Of a DNA stretch of 64,000 nt, positions 37,842 to 46,965 are shown in pieces (the stretch's first letter is position 1; each line of letters starts with the position of its first letter). Below the pieces are notes generated by a model. It worked only from the letters and a program-made list of their open reading frames with translations. It was not told the origin of the DNA and did no database searches. This stretch comes from Streptomyces sp. Alt3 (GTDB lineage: Bacteria; Actinomycetota; Actinomycetes; Streptomycetales; Streptomycetaceae): positions 62,001-126,000 of the forward strand of contig NZ_CP120983.1 of NCBI RefSeq assembly GCF_030719215.1, given 5' to 3'. Position numbers and translations under genes: made by a program.

Positions 37842-40800
37842 TCAGTTCCTTTCCTTGCACAAGGTTTCCCGGTGGGCGCCGGGCGGGATGTTCTCGTTCA
37901 CCGCGGCCGGCAGTCCCTCGTCTCCGAGAATCCTGCAGAAGCGCGCCATCCACCTACGGGCCTCGGTCACGGAGGGCGTGCCGTCCGTCCTGGCCGCAGG
38001 CACGGGAAGGCGGTCGAGTGCGTCGCCGTCGCCGGGTCCGACGACAGCGACGGCGCCCATCGACTCCAGAACCACGGACGGCCTGTCGGCCGGTCCGGTC
38101 AGCTCCACGACCGACCACGTCTGCCCTCCGCCGATCGTGCGGACGGGGCCGTCACCCGGAGGTGGTCCTTCCGGCGTCAGGTCGGCGAGGCTGTACACGA
38201 GCACCTCCGACCCCCCGGACCCCACCGAAACCCCTCTGACCACGACCTGTTGCGCGCTGCGCTCCTCCCGCAGGAGCTGTCCGCCCGGCAGTTCGTGAAC
38301 CGTGACGCGATGGGACACGTCGAGGCGCCCGGTCCCCGCCTCGGTCTCGACGAGCGCCAGCCGGGTGAGGTCGGGGCTCACGTCCAGATAGACCCCATGC
38401 GTCAGAGAGGACTGCCGGCGCAGCACTTCCCGGCCGATCGGCACCTCACCGGTCAGGTCCCACGACTTCACCACGACCGTCGGTTCCGTCACGCCGCCGG
38501 ACATCCGGTCGGTCACGGTGAGAAGCCGGTCGCCGCCCGCCCCGAGCCACAACTGGTCGACCGTCTCCGGAAGGCCTGGCATGACCTTTCTGATCCGCCC
38601 GTCGGCCGGGTCCCAGAAAACCAGTCTTCCGCCCTGTCCGAACAGACCCGTCTGCCCGAGCAGCACCCTGGATTCCGGATCGAAGGCGAACCGGGCGTAC
38701 TCCGTGGGCAGCGTGAGCCCGGGGACGTCCGGGAGATCAGGCATCTCCAGCCCGGGGATCTCACCGCCCGTGTCCAGGTCCTCGGGAAATTCGTCGCCGC
38801 CCCGGGGGGCTTCCAGTTCCCTGATGTCGCCGGTCCCCACGTCCAGCAGCCGGGCCGCCCCTCGCTGCACGTCGTCCTCCGACTGTTCGAGCGACAGGAT
38901 CGATTCGGCGAGGGCCACCATGGTGCCGTCCGGACTGACCGCGGTGACGTCCGCCGAGATCCCGGTGGCTGTGCGCTTCACGCCCGAAGTGCCCACTTCC
39001 AGCATCACCAGCTCGCGCTCACCGGTCAGCGCGGCCACCACCGCCGCCTCGGCGTCGGTGACGGTCTCGGTGGGAAGACGCAGCACGGGCAGCAAGCCGC
39101 TGCCTGTGTAACGGGGCGCGAGCAGATCCGCGAACCCGTACCGGGCGTACATCTCGCCGAGCCTCTCCCTGGTACGCGGGGTGTCCTGGGTCCGGTAGGC
39201 GCGCAGCGCCAGCAGCAGCGACGTGTACGACGCCCCGAAGTCGCCGGGGTTGCCACCGGTCTCGGCGTCGCGGGACTGCTGCACCAGCACGGCCGAAGCC
39301 TTGGCCGCCGCGTCCTCGCTGATGTCCGCGCGCCACGCCCAGATGCTCACCCCCGCCAGCAGGGCGAGGACGACGCCCAGGCCCGTGATCCCGGTCAGGC
39401 GCCGCCGGGCGCCTCTACCGCTCGCTTCGACGAATCTCTCCTCGGCGGGTCGCAGTTCGTCGGCGCGGGCGGTGGACCACGAGCGGGCGTCCCGCAGATC
39501 CTGGCCGCGCAGCAGCCGTCGCCCGGGGCGGGCGTCGGCGGTCCACAGGGTGATGCGGCGCCGCAGCCCCTCCTGCCACATGCGGAAGTCGCGGTCGTCG
39601 GTGACGTAGGTCCGCAGTCTGCCCCACTGGGTCAGCAGTGTCTCGTGGGCCAGCTCGACGGTCTCCTCGGGCGGCCCGGCCTCCGGACGGTACTCCTCGC
39701 CCGGGACGAGCAGCCGGGTGGTCATCAGACGCTGGGCCAGTCGCCACTGCTCGGAACGGAGGTCGGAGCGGGCGAGGGTGCGCCGGGTCGGCGCTATGCC
39801 CTCGTCGCCCGGGTGGACGAGCTGAACCAGCAGAGCGCGGACCGCCAGCTGTTCGCCCTCGTCGAGGGCGCCGGTCCACGCCTGCTCGGCATGTGTGACC
39901 AGGGCATCGTGGACCCGGCCGAGGGACTCGTACGCGTCATGACCGATCCGGCCGTGCCGCTGGCGCTCCCAGAGTTTGGTCAGAGCGAATTCGAGCAGCG
40001 GCAGCCTGCCCGGGTCGCTGCCGACGTCGCCGAGGATGCGGTCCACCAGCCCGGGCTCGTACGTCACGCCCGTGCCCGACAGCGGGGACTCCACCACCGC
40101 ACGCAGCTCCGCGTCGGACATCGCGACCACCGAGAACAGCCGGTGCCCGGCGAACAGCGGCCCGAGGGCCGGATGCTTGAGGGCGGGGTCGAGGAAGTCG
40201 GCGCGCAGGCTCGTGACGAGCTGCAGCCGGGATCCGGGTTGCAGGCTGTACGACAACGCGGCGCCGAGGGCGTCCAGTTCAGCGGGTGCGGTGCCGATCA
40301 GAGCTTCTTCGAACTGGTCGGCGATCACCAGCAGCCGCTCCTTCCCCTGTCGGGCGAGGAGCCGCTCCACCACCGCCGGGAACTGTCCGTCACGTAAGAG
40401 CGCGACGAGTGTGGGAAGTTGGGCCAGGCGGGCGGTCTCCGTCAGCTCCGCCTCCAATCGCGGCAGCAGGGCGAGCGCGAGAGCGTCCAACGGGGTGCGG
40501 CCGATCCGGCCGGGACGGAAGACGACGATTTCCGGCTCGGGCCGCTCGCGCAGCCGGGGAAGGACGCCGGCGTACAGCAGGGAGGACTTGCCGCAGCCGG
40601 ATGGGCCGACCAGGCTGATCGCAGGGGCGTGACGGAGCAGGTCGGCGAGCCGGTCGGCGGGTTCGGCACGGCCGTGGAAGAGGCCGGCGTCGCGTTCCCT
40701 GAAGGCTTCCAGGGATCGGAAGGGGCAAGCAGGCAGAGCGGTCGCCGCCAGTGCGGACCAGGTCTCGCGCAGTGTCCGGACGGGAATCAGGTAAGCGGTG

Positions 40801-41372
40801 CGCACGTCGGACCGCGCGTCGGCGGCTACGACCATGCCGACGATGCCGCCTTCAGCTACGTCCCAGACCGGAGCTCCTGAGAATCCGTGCTCCACCCGGT
40901 GTTCGCTGGCGGGGTCGGTGTCGTACTGGAGCCAGCCGGTGCCGGTGGCGCCGCGCAGCCATCCGACGCTCCACGCGCCGTCGTCGTAGTGGCGCGGAAA
41001 GCCGAAGGAACGAACCCGTCGGTCGGGGCCGGCGGCGTCCTCGACAAGGCCGGCGATGGGAGCCTTGGCCGGCGGATCGGCAAGCAGCTCCAGGACGGCG
41101 ATGTCACCGGAACCGTCGGACCGGACGGGGGTCCAGGCGCCTATCCGCGCGGCCACCCGGGTGCCGCGTTCGGCAAGCGGGAAGTCGACCCACACCTGGC
41201 CGGCGGGCGGCTCCTGGCTATCCGGCGGCAGCCCGAGCGTCTTGGCGACCACATGCGCGCAGGTGATCACTTCTCGCTGCCCGGCGCGGAAACCGGCGCC
41301 TTCGGGTCTGCCGTCGGCGCTCAGGATCCGCGCAACCGAGGCGTCGCTCGGTGCGGCACTGCTCGGTTCCAT
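37842..41372 (-). CDS. Trypsin-like protease / STAND NTPase / transmembrane / beta-propeller protein
   Basis: 1176 residues from ATG 41372. Residues 1-200 form a trypsin-fold protease with His40 (ITCAHVV), Asp90 (GSGDIAVLEL) and Ser165 (HGFSGAPV), so the triad is intact. Residues about 215-640 are a STAND-type P-loop NTPase: Walker A GPSGCGKSS at 256-264, Walker B-like LLVIADQFEE at 347-356, then helical winged regions (LLEFALTKLWERQ, VELAHETLLTQW). One membrane helix near 650-675 (LTGITGLGVVLALLAGVSIWAW split by Gly) is followed by a helical linker and a C-terminal WD/beta-propeller-like sensor (about 730-1130). The layout is protease effector, NTP switch and sensor. It fits the predicted conflict systems that couple trypsin domains to STAND NTPases. 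No signal peptide is seen. Confidence 0.88.
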   Translation of the reverse strand: MEPSSAAPSDASVARILSADGRPEGAGFRAGQREVITCAHVVAKTLGLPPDSQEPPAGQVWVDFPLAERGTRVAARIGAWTPVRSDGSGDIAVLELLADPPAKAPIAGLVEDAAGPDRRVRSFGFPRHYDDGAWSVGWLRGATGTGWLQYDTDPASEHRVEHGFSGAPVWDVAEGGIVGMVVAADARSDVRTAYLIPVRTLRETWSALAATALPACPFRSLEAFRERDAGLFHGRAEPADRLADLLRHAPAISLVGPSGCGKSSLLYAGVLPRLRERPEPEIVVFRPGRIGRTPLDALALALLPRLEAELTETARLAQLPTLVALLRDGQFPAVVERLLARQGKERLLVIADQFEEALIGTAPAELDALGAALSYSLQPGSRLQLVTSLRADFLDPALKHPALGPLFAGHRLFSVVAMSDAELRAVVESPLSGTGVTYEPGLVDRILGDVGSDPGRLPLLEFALTKLWERQRHGRIGHDAYESLGRVHDALVTHAEQAWTGALDEGEQLAVRALLVQLVHPGDEGIAPTRRTLARSDLRSEQWRLAQRLMTTRLLVPGEEYRPEAGPPEETVELAHETLLTQWGRLRTYVTDDRDFRMWQEGLRRRITLWTADARPGRRLLRGQDLRDARSWSTARADELRPAEERFVEASGRGARRRLTGITGLGVVLALLAGVSIWAWRADISEDAAAKASAVLVQQSRDAETGGNPGDFGASYTSLLLALRAYRTQDTPRTRERLGEMYARYGFADLLAPRYTGSGLLPVLRLPTETVTDAEAAVVAALTGERELVMLEVGTSGVKRTATGISADVTAVSPDGTMVALAESILSLEQSEDDVQRGAARLLDVGTGDIRELEAPRGGDEFPEDLDTGGEIPGLEMPDLPDVPGLTLPTEYARFAFDPESRVLLGQTGLFGQGGRLVFWDPADGRIRKVMPGLPETVDQLWLGAGGDRLLTVTDRMSGGVTEPTVVVKSWDLTGEVPIGREVLRRQSSLTHGVYLDVSPDLTRLALVETEAGTGRLDVSHRVTVHELPGGQLLREERSAQQVVVRGVSVGSGGSEVLVYSLADLTPEGPPPGDGPVRTIGGGQTWSVVELTGPADRPSVVLESMGAVAVVGPGDGDALDRLPVPAARTDGTPSVTEARRWMARFCRILGDEGLPAAVNENIPPGAHRETLCKERN

Positions 41373-41637
41373 GGTGTCGCCCCCCGTGCACCGGATCCGT
41401 ACTGAGTGCGCCGAGCCTAGCCGGGGACCGGGCGGTGCACACAGGGCTGATCCGGACGTGTGCGGGAGCACCTGGCCTGTATGGCGAGGGGGTCACCTCG
41501 ATGTCCCTCATCCCCTCACCGAGATCGCCGTCGCCGAAGCCCGAGGTGACAGGTGAGGTGTACTCGTGCGCGCCGGGCCGCCGGTGACGGCCGTGGGCAA
41601 GCTGTGGAGCGAGGCAAGGAAGATGAGGGGGCGGCGG

Positions 41638-42159
41638 TCATCGTCCAGGGGGCAGCGGAACAGGCTGTTTGGCGTGTTCGTGCACGGCGATGATGAGCGC
41701 GGCCTGAGCGGCGACGGAGCGGCTGTGGTCGCCGTCGTCCAGGGCGGCCAGGACATCGGCCGCGGCCTCACGCACCCGGTGCGGCACTTCCTCCTCGGCG
41801 GCGATCCTGTAGGCGTCGGTGCGGCGCGCGGCACGTTCGTCGGGGGTGACGCCGTGGGGGCCGCTCCGGGGGAAGACCGCTGCTTCGTAGTTGCAGACGA
41901 TCAGCAGGACGTACTGGGCGATGCCCTCGGCGTACCCGTGGGCCATCACTGCCGCCCTGTCACGCGCGTGTGCGGCCATCGCGCGCCGCCGTACGAGGAA
42001 TGCTCCGACGGTGCTTCCGGCCCCCACGCCGGTGCCCAGGATCAGGGCAGCGAGCGGACCTGCGACGATGAGGCCCACCAGCGCGCCTGCCGCAGTGGCC
42101 AGGCAGGCTATGCCGCTGGTGACCAACAGGAGGGCACGGGCCGGTGTCATGGAACTCAT
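41638..42159 (-). CDS. Small membrane protein, unknown function
   Basis: 173 residues from ATG 42159 (a second Met lies 3 codons on). Two adjacent N-terminal membrane helices (ALLLVTSGIACLATAAGALVG and LIVAGPLAALILGTGVGAG, each shown in part) are followed by VRRRAMAAHARDR and a cytosolic, Ala/Glu-rich C-terminal domain. I do not recognise the family. The 265 bases to its left, toward the protease-NTPase start, hold no convincing gene and should contain that gene's promoter. Confidence 0.65.
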   Translation of the reverse strand: MSSMTPARALLLVTSGIACLATAAGALVGLIVAGPLAALILGTGVGAGSTVGAFLVRRRAMAAHARDRAAVMAHGYAEGIAQYVLLIVCNYEAAVFPRSGPHGVTPDERAARRTDAYRIAAEEEVPHRVREAAADVLAALDDGDHSRSVAAQAALIIAVHEHAKQPVPLPPGR

Positions 42160-42432
42160 GCGGTGCAGTCTGCCAGAGCCCTTCGGTCGCCCGACGTCGC
42201 GCTGCACGGCACATGACCGGCGCAGCGGGCCGTGCCGAACACCGCCGGCCCGGTTCGTGCAAGGCCTGTACGGGTGGCAGATGCCGTTCGATGCAGGCGA
42301 CTGCGGCGTCGGGGGGCTCCGAAGGCATAGGGTCCGTCGACTGACCGGTCCTGCACACAGTCGGCAAGAGGCGTGCGTGCTCCGCAGTGCCGGTGCCCAG
42401 CTCATTCGTCGAGACCGCTTGCGAGGGACACT

Positions 42433-43281
42433 ATGTCCGGTGCGACGTCCGGTAGGCCCGTTCCCCCGTACGTGGATGCGACGAAGCCCAGTATCGCCAG
42501 GGTGTACGACGCCTTCCTCAGCGGCTCCGACAACTACGAGGTGGATCGCGAGGTTGTCCGCAAGGTGCTGAAGACCGCCCCAGAGGCTGCGGATCTGGCG
42601 GTCGAGAACCGTCGTTTCCTGATCCGTGCCTGCCGGTACCTGGCCGGACAGGCGGGGGTCACACAATTCCTGGACTGCGGATCCGGCCTTCCGACAGCGG
42701 AGAACACTCATACCGTGGTGCGGAGGATCGCCCCGGACTCACGGGTCGTCTACGTGGACGACGACCCGCTGGTGCTGGCCCACAGCCGAGCGTTGCTGGC
42801 GCGGGACGAAAGTGCCGTCATCGTCTCCGGGGACATCTTCGATCCCGAAACGTTGCTGCGGAACGAAGTCGTACGGTCCCAACTCGACTGGGACTCTCCG
42901 ATCGCGCTGCTGCACATGGGCACCCTGCACCATTACAACGGCGAACACGCGCGCACTCGCCAGGACATCATGCGCTCCTACATCGATGCCCTGCCCCCTG
43001 GCTCCTACGTGGCGATGAGCCACTTCCTGGATCCGGAAGACGGATACAGCGCGATGGCCCGGAAGATGGAGGACGTGTTCCTGCACAGCATGATGGGCAG
43101 TGGCACCTTCTCCACCGCCGCTGAACTCAAGGGGATCTTCAACGGCTTGGAGCTGATCGCGCCTGGCCTGGTGCGGTGCGTCGACTGGCGGCCCGAGGGC
43201 CCGCGTCTGAAGCCGCTCAACGTGGCCCAGCGATGCATCGCCGGAGGCGTCGCACGCAAGCAACAGGCCGGAAACCCGTGA
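42433..43281 (+). CDS. SAM-dependent methyltransferase, SAV2177/DUF574 family
   Basis: 282 residues from ATG 42433 (GAGGG upstream). The N-terminal signature PSIARVYDAFLSGSDNYEVD is specific to this large actinomycete family. Then come the SAM-binding motif FLDCGSGLPTAENTH, the acidic loop VVYVDDDPLVLAHS and the fifth-strand region IALLHMGTLHHY. Family members are abundant in Streptomyces, often near regulators, with mostly unknown substrates. No partner gene is evident here. Confidence 0.92.
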   Translation: MSGATSGRPVPPYVDATKPSIARVYDAFLSGSDNYEVDREVVRKVLKTAPEAADLAVENRRFLIRACRYLAGQAGVTQFLDCGSGLPTAENTHTVVRRIAPDSRVVYVDDDPLVLAHSRALLARDESAVIVSGDIFDPETLLRNEVVRSQLDWDSPIALLHMGTLHHYNGEHARTRQDIMRSYIDALPPGSYVAMSHFLDPEDGYSAMARKMEDVFLHSMMGSGTFSTAAELKGIFNGLELIAPGLVRCVDWRPEGPRLKPLNVAQRCIAGGVARKQQAGNP

Positions 43282-43393
43282 GCCGACACCGGTCACCGTC
43301 GCCGCCGATTCGCCGGACCAACCCGGCCAGTTCCTCGGCGGACACGCGGGCGTGCCGCTCCCGGTTCTCCGTCTTCACCACGATCTCGAGCAT
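43217..43393 (-). pseudogene. Truncated small actinomycete protein
   Basis: From ATG 43393 the frame reads MLEIVVKTENRERHARVSAE, then ELAGLVRRIGGDGDR. This is the start of a small charged protein that, as I recall it, is common in Streptomyces and continues with a hydrophobic strand after GDGDR. Here the next residues (CRLTGFRPVACVRRL) come from the antisense of the methyltransferase 3-prime end, so the C-terminal half is lost. The gene appears cut at about 43285 where the methyltransferase gene ends. Confidence 0.45.
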
Positions 43394-43518
43394 GCGCGGA
43401 CTCTGGCACATCCCCACGGCTGCGGACCTACCGGGATCCGGTGAGCCCCTGATGGAAGTACGTCGCTCGCGTGTCGTGGCCCCGCGTCACCTCGATGTCG
43501 TGGACCTGACCGCCGTGC

Positions 43519-44697
43519 TCACCCGAGGGACGTGCCTTTCTCCGTTGTGCCGTACAGGTCCGGGTAGGAAGGGAAGAGGCCGCCGGGGGTGTCGGTGGTC
43601 CGGGCGGCGAGCGCCGCGTGCACCACGGCGCGGGAGACCACGTCGGCACCCGCCGCGAGGATCTCGTTGACCGCCGCCACCTCGGTGTGGGCCCGCCAGC
43701 CCGTACGGCCCTCGGTCCCGTCCGCTTCGCCGCCGCTCAGGGGCAGTCGGCCGGTCGACAGCGCGAACACGGTGTCGCCGTCGGTCAGCAGGTGCACCGG
43801 CCGGATCGCGCGGGCCAGGCCGTCGTGCGCGGTGCCCGCCAGTTTCTGCGCCTGGGGGCGGGTGAGGGCGGCGTCGGTCGCCACGACGGCAAGGGTCGTG
43901 TTCAGCTGCCGTACGTCGTCGGTCTGGCGCCTTCGGCTCTCCTCGCGCGCGCTCGCCAGACGTTCCGTCGCACCGGCGTGCACAGCGGCGTCCGGGAACG
44001 GGGCGTGCATGCCTCGGGCCCGGAATTCGTCGCCCACCTCCGTCCAGGCTCCGTACAGCGCACCGGTGGACGGGTCCACGAGTGAGCCGGAGGCGTTCAC
44101 CGCGACGAGGGCCGCGACGGTCGTTCCGGACGGCAGGACGATGCTCGCGGTGCCGATGCCGCCCTTCATGCCACCGGCCACCGCGCCCGTGCCGGCTCCC
44201 GCGCAGCCCTGGAGGACTGCCCCGCCCTCTTCACTGCCGAATGCCTCCTCGACGGCCTCCCGCCCGAGTTCCGCCCCTGGCCGGGCTGTCCAGAGACCTC
44301 CGCGCCCCAGGTCGAACAGGGCTGCGGCAGGGACGACGGGCACCACCTGGGCCGGGCCGGCACCCACCCGGAAACCTCGGCCCCGCTCCTCCAGCCAGGC
44401 GGCCACGCCTGACGCCGCGTCGAGGCCGAAGGCGCTGCCACCGGTCAGCACCACCGCGTCGATCCGTGCCACCAGGTTGCGCGGGTCCAGGGCGTCGGTC
44501 TCCCGGGTTCCCGGCCCGCCGCCGCGTACGTCGACCGCCGCGGCCATTCCGTCCTCCGGGGCGAGGACCGCGGTGACACCGGTCAGCCAGCCGCCCCCGG
44601 TGCGCGCGGAGTGCCCGACCCGGATCCCGGCCACGTCCGTCAACGCGTTGCGCGGTCCGGTGCGCGGTGCCGGTCCGGGTGTCCGCATCCCACTCAT
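43519..44697 (-). CDS. P1/DmpA family N-terminal-nucleophile peptidase
   Basis: 392 residues. Family S58/P1 features are NALTDVAGIRVGHS, VVLTGGSAFGLDAASGV, GGMKGGIGTASI and QLNTTLAVVATDAALTRPQAQ, where the residue after Asn-Thr is the likely autoprocessing Thr that becomes the nucleophile of the beta chain. The C-terminal ADVVSRAVVHAAL is also conserved. Members are aminopeptidases or D-amino-acid amidases, cytosolic, self-cleaved into two chains. It appears monocistronic, divergent from the PQQ-type dehydrogenase gene. Confidence 0.9.
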   Translation of the reverse strand: MSGMRTPGPAPRTGPRNALTDVAGIRVGHSARTGGGWLTGVTAVLAPEDGMAAAVDVRGGGPGTRETDALDPRNLVARIDAVVLTGGSAFGLDAASGVAAWLEERGRGFRVGAGPAQVVPVVPAAALFDLGRGGLWTARPGAELGREAVEEAFGSEEGGAVLQGCAGAGTGAVAGGMKGGIGTASIVLPSGTTVAALVAVNASGSLVDPSTGALYGAWTEVGDEFRARGMHAPFPDAAVHAGATERLASAREESRRRQTDDVRQLNTTLAVVATDAALTRPQAQKLAGTAHDGLARAIRPVHLLTDGDTVFALSTGRLPLSGGEADGTEGRTGWRAHTEVAAVNEILAAGADVVSRAVVHAALAARTTDTPGGLFPSYPDLYGTTEKGTSLG

Positions 44698-44873
44698 CCG
44701 CTGCCCTCAGCTCTCTCGCCTGCCTCGACGGCGCCGGTTCGCACCGCTCTCCCGTCCACATGATCCTCCGGACGGGCCGGACAGGGACGCCGGCTCCCGC
44801 AGGAACTCTCCCGGCCGGGAGGCTTCTGCGTCCGGCGCGTCGGCGAACGCCCAGCAGAGGCAGCCGGACAGGG

Positions 44874-44890
44874 ACTTGGTCTATACCAGA
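44874..44890. promoter_or_regulatory. DasR/GntR-like operator candidate
   Basis: ACTTGGTCTATACCAGA contains TGGTCTATACCA (44877-44888), one base from the TGGTCTAGACCA core of the streptomycete DasR consensus. It lies about 140 bp upstream of the secreted sugar dehydrogenase start (45028), within a 330-bp divergent region that holds no other recognisable feature. DasR links GlcNAc status to sugar and chitin metabolism. Assignment rests on motif similarity only. Confidence 0.5.
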
Positions 44891-45027
44891 TTCCGCTGTC
44901 CCGGTATCCTCATCCGTGGCCAGTAGGACCATCCCCCACTCAGGTCGCGCGCCGGCTGGACGACACTCTCCTGATTCCGCCCCCACATCCGGGAGACGTC
45001 CCCCTTCGCCGCCTCCAGGAGGTCACG

Positions 45028-46164
45028 GTGAAAGTCCGCACCAGAAGCTCAGCGATCATCGGCGCCGTCTGTCTCGTCGCTTCCCTCGCACTGACCACAG
45101 CATCCGCGGACGAGCCCGCCGCGCCACGGCAGGCAGCGAAGGTCGCGCTCAAGAAAGTGGCCACGGCCCAGAATCCCTCCGCCGGCACCGCCGGTCCGGG
45201 CGGCACGGTCTGGATAGCCGAACGCGCCGGCACCGTCCGGATCTTGAGTGCCGGCGGGCTCGGTGAACCCGTTCTCGACATATCGGGCGAGACCACGACC
45301 GACGGCGAACGTGGCCTGCTGGGCGTGGCCTTCGACAAGGGGTTCGCACACTTCTACATCTCGTTCACGAACCTCGAGGGCACCAGCACCGTGGACGAGT
45401 TCGCCGTGCGGGACGGCAGGATCCAGCCGGATTCCCGGCGCACCGTCCTCACTCAGACGCAGCCCTACTCGAACCACAACGGTGGCGACATCAAGTTCGG
45501 CCCCGACGGCTACCTCTACATCGCGCTCGGCGACGGCGGTGCGGGTGGCGATCCGCACGGCAACGGGCAGAACCTCGACACTCTGCTCGGCAAGTTGCTG
45601 CGGATCGATCCGAGCGGCGGCAGACCGTACGCGATCCCGCCGGACAACCCGTTCGTCGGCGACCCGAACGCCAGGGACGAGATCTGGGCCTACGGGCTGC
45701 GTAACCCATGGCGGTTCTCCTTCGACTCCGGCACGGGCGACCTGCTGATCGGTGACGTCGGCCAGAGCGACTGGGAGGAGATCGACTGGGCGCCGGCCGG
45801 CAGTGAGGGCGGTGAGAACTACGGCTGGTCCCAGATGGAGGGGACCCATCCGTTCCGTGGTGGCACGGAGCCCGCCGACCACGTGCCGCCGATCCACGAA
45901 TACGACCGGACCGGGCTGGGCTGCTCGGTGATCGGCGGATACGTCTACCGGGGGAAGGCGATCCCGGACCTTCAGGGTCAGTACGTGTTCAGCGACTACT
46001 GCGACGGCACGGTCCGCGCTCTGCAGTTGGAGAACGGCAAGGTGACCGGCGTGAGCGACCTCGGGGTCAACGGCGGCGAAACGGTCTCGTTCGTACAGGG
46101 CTGCCAGGGCGAGCTGTACGTCCTCGGCATAGCCGGCAGCATCTCCCGGATCGACCCGGCGTAA
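45028..46164 (+). CDS. Secreted PQQ-dependent sugar dehydrogenase family protein
   Basis: 378 residues from GTG 45028 with AGGAGGT upstream. A Sec signal (IIGAVCLVASLALTTASA) precedes a six-bladed propeller of the soluble glucose/aldose-sugar dehydrogenase family: ERGLLGVAFDKGF, YLYIALGDGGAGGDP, LLGKLLRIDP, EIWAYGLRNPWRFSFD and GLGCSVIGGYVYRG. Members oxidise aldoses with PQQ and calcium outside the cytoplasm. Cys residues near the C-terminus may form a disulphide. It is monocistronic and ends at a strong hairpin. Confidence 0.9.
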   Translation: MKVRTRSSAIIGAVCLVASLALTTASADEPAAPRQAAKVALKKVATAQNPSAGTAGPGGTVWIAERAGTVRILSAGGLGEPVLDISGETTTDGERGLLGVAFDKGFAHFYISFTNLEGTSTVDEFAVRDGRIQPDSRRTVLTQTQPYSNHNGGDIKFGPDGYLYIALGDGGAGGDPHGNGQNLDTLLGKLLRIDPSGGRPYAIPPDNPFVGDPNARDEIWAYGLRNPWRFSFDSGTGDLLIGDVGQSDWEEIDWAPAGSEGGENYGWSQMEGTHPFRGGTEPADHVPPIHEYDRTGLGCSVIGGYVYRGKAIPDLQGQYVFSDYCDGTVRALQLENGKVTGVSDLGVNGGETVSFVQGCQGELYVLGIAGSISRIDPA

Positions 46165-46258
46165 CGACCGGTGCCGCCCGGGCCAAGGCAACGCACGATC
46201 CCGGCCACCGTCCGGCCGCGTCACCCGCAGCAAGTACGACCTCGTGCACGCGTCCGTC

Positions 46259-46288
46259 GGGCGGCCAGGCGCAGTGGCCTGGCCGCCC
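46259..46288. terminator. Bidirectional hairpin between convergent genes
   Basis: GGGCGGCCAGGC (46259-46270) and GCCTGGCCGCCC (46277-46288) form a perfect 12-bp stem with loop GCAGTG. It lies between the rightward sugar dehydrogenase and the leftward peptidoglycan-binding gene. Confidence 0.82.
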
Positions 46289-46302
46289 CGGTCGCGGTGC
46301 CG

Positions 46303-46683
46303 CTACAGGCCGGGAGTACGCAGGTAGTGCCAGGTGGTCGGGCCGACGATGCCGTCGGCGGTGATACCCCTGGAACTCTGGAAGCGCTTCACGGCTGATT
46401 GCGTGGAGGGACCGAACTGGCCGTCGACGCCGGTGGAACCTACGGAGAAGCCCTTGAAGATCAGCAGCGCCTGGAACTCCTGAACCTTCGCACCTGAGTC
46501 ACCGCGGTCCGCGCGGGTGTTGCTGAGGTGGTAACCGCAGTAGTACCCGATGAAGTCCAGAAGTCTGCATGACACAGCAGCCGCCGCCTGGGGCGCCGCG
46601 GGGGCGGCCGTCGAGACGCCGACCGCCGGCACGGAGAGCACACCGACCAGGCCGAGCGTCACGGCCGTCTTTCTCCACCGCAT
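46303..46683 (-). CDS. Small secreted peptidoglycan-binding protein
   Basis: 126 residues from ATG 46683 (AAAAGGAG upstream). A Sec signal (TVAVTLGLVGV-type hydrophobic core ending AAPAAP) is followed by a short Cys-containing segment and one PG_binding_1 domain: DSGAKVQEFQALLIFKGF, GVDGQFGPSTQSAVKRFQ and GITADGIVGPTTWHYL. It should bind the cell wall. There is no catalytic domain, so it may be a wall anchor or a small inhibitor/activator. Two Cys in LLDFIGYYCGYH could pair. Confidence 0.88.
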   Translation of the reverse strand: MRWRKTAVTLGLVGVLSVPAVGVSTAAPAAPQAAAAVSCRLLDFIGYYCGYHLSNTRADRGDSGAKVQEFQALLIFKGFSVGSTGVDGQFGPSTQSAVKRFQSSRGITADGIVGPTTWHYLRTPGL

Positions 46684-46965
46684 GCGCGGCTCCTTTTCGA
46701 TCGGGATCGATACGCCACCAACTGTCGGAGTGCCACTGGGATGTGTCAGCGGCAAGGAACAGAAATGGCGAGAATGTGTTGCAGGGGTGTCCGGCCGGGG
46801 CCTCTTGCGCAAGCCGGCTCGACCGCACGGGGCCGCACGGACCGGTCAGGACCCGGCCGTACCGGCTCGGCTCCACCCGGCCCGCAACAACGCGCCGTCG
46901 GCACGGGACGAGCGGGCTGTGGCAGACATGCGGCCAGAACCCCGGCCGGTAAGTATCATCAAGCG

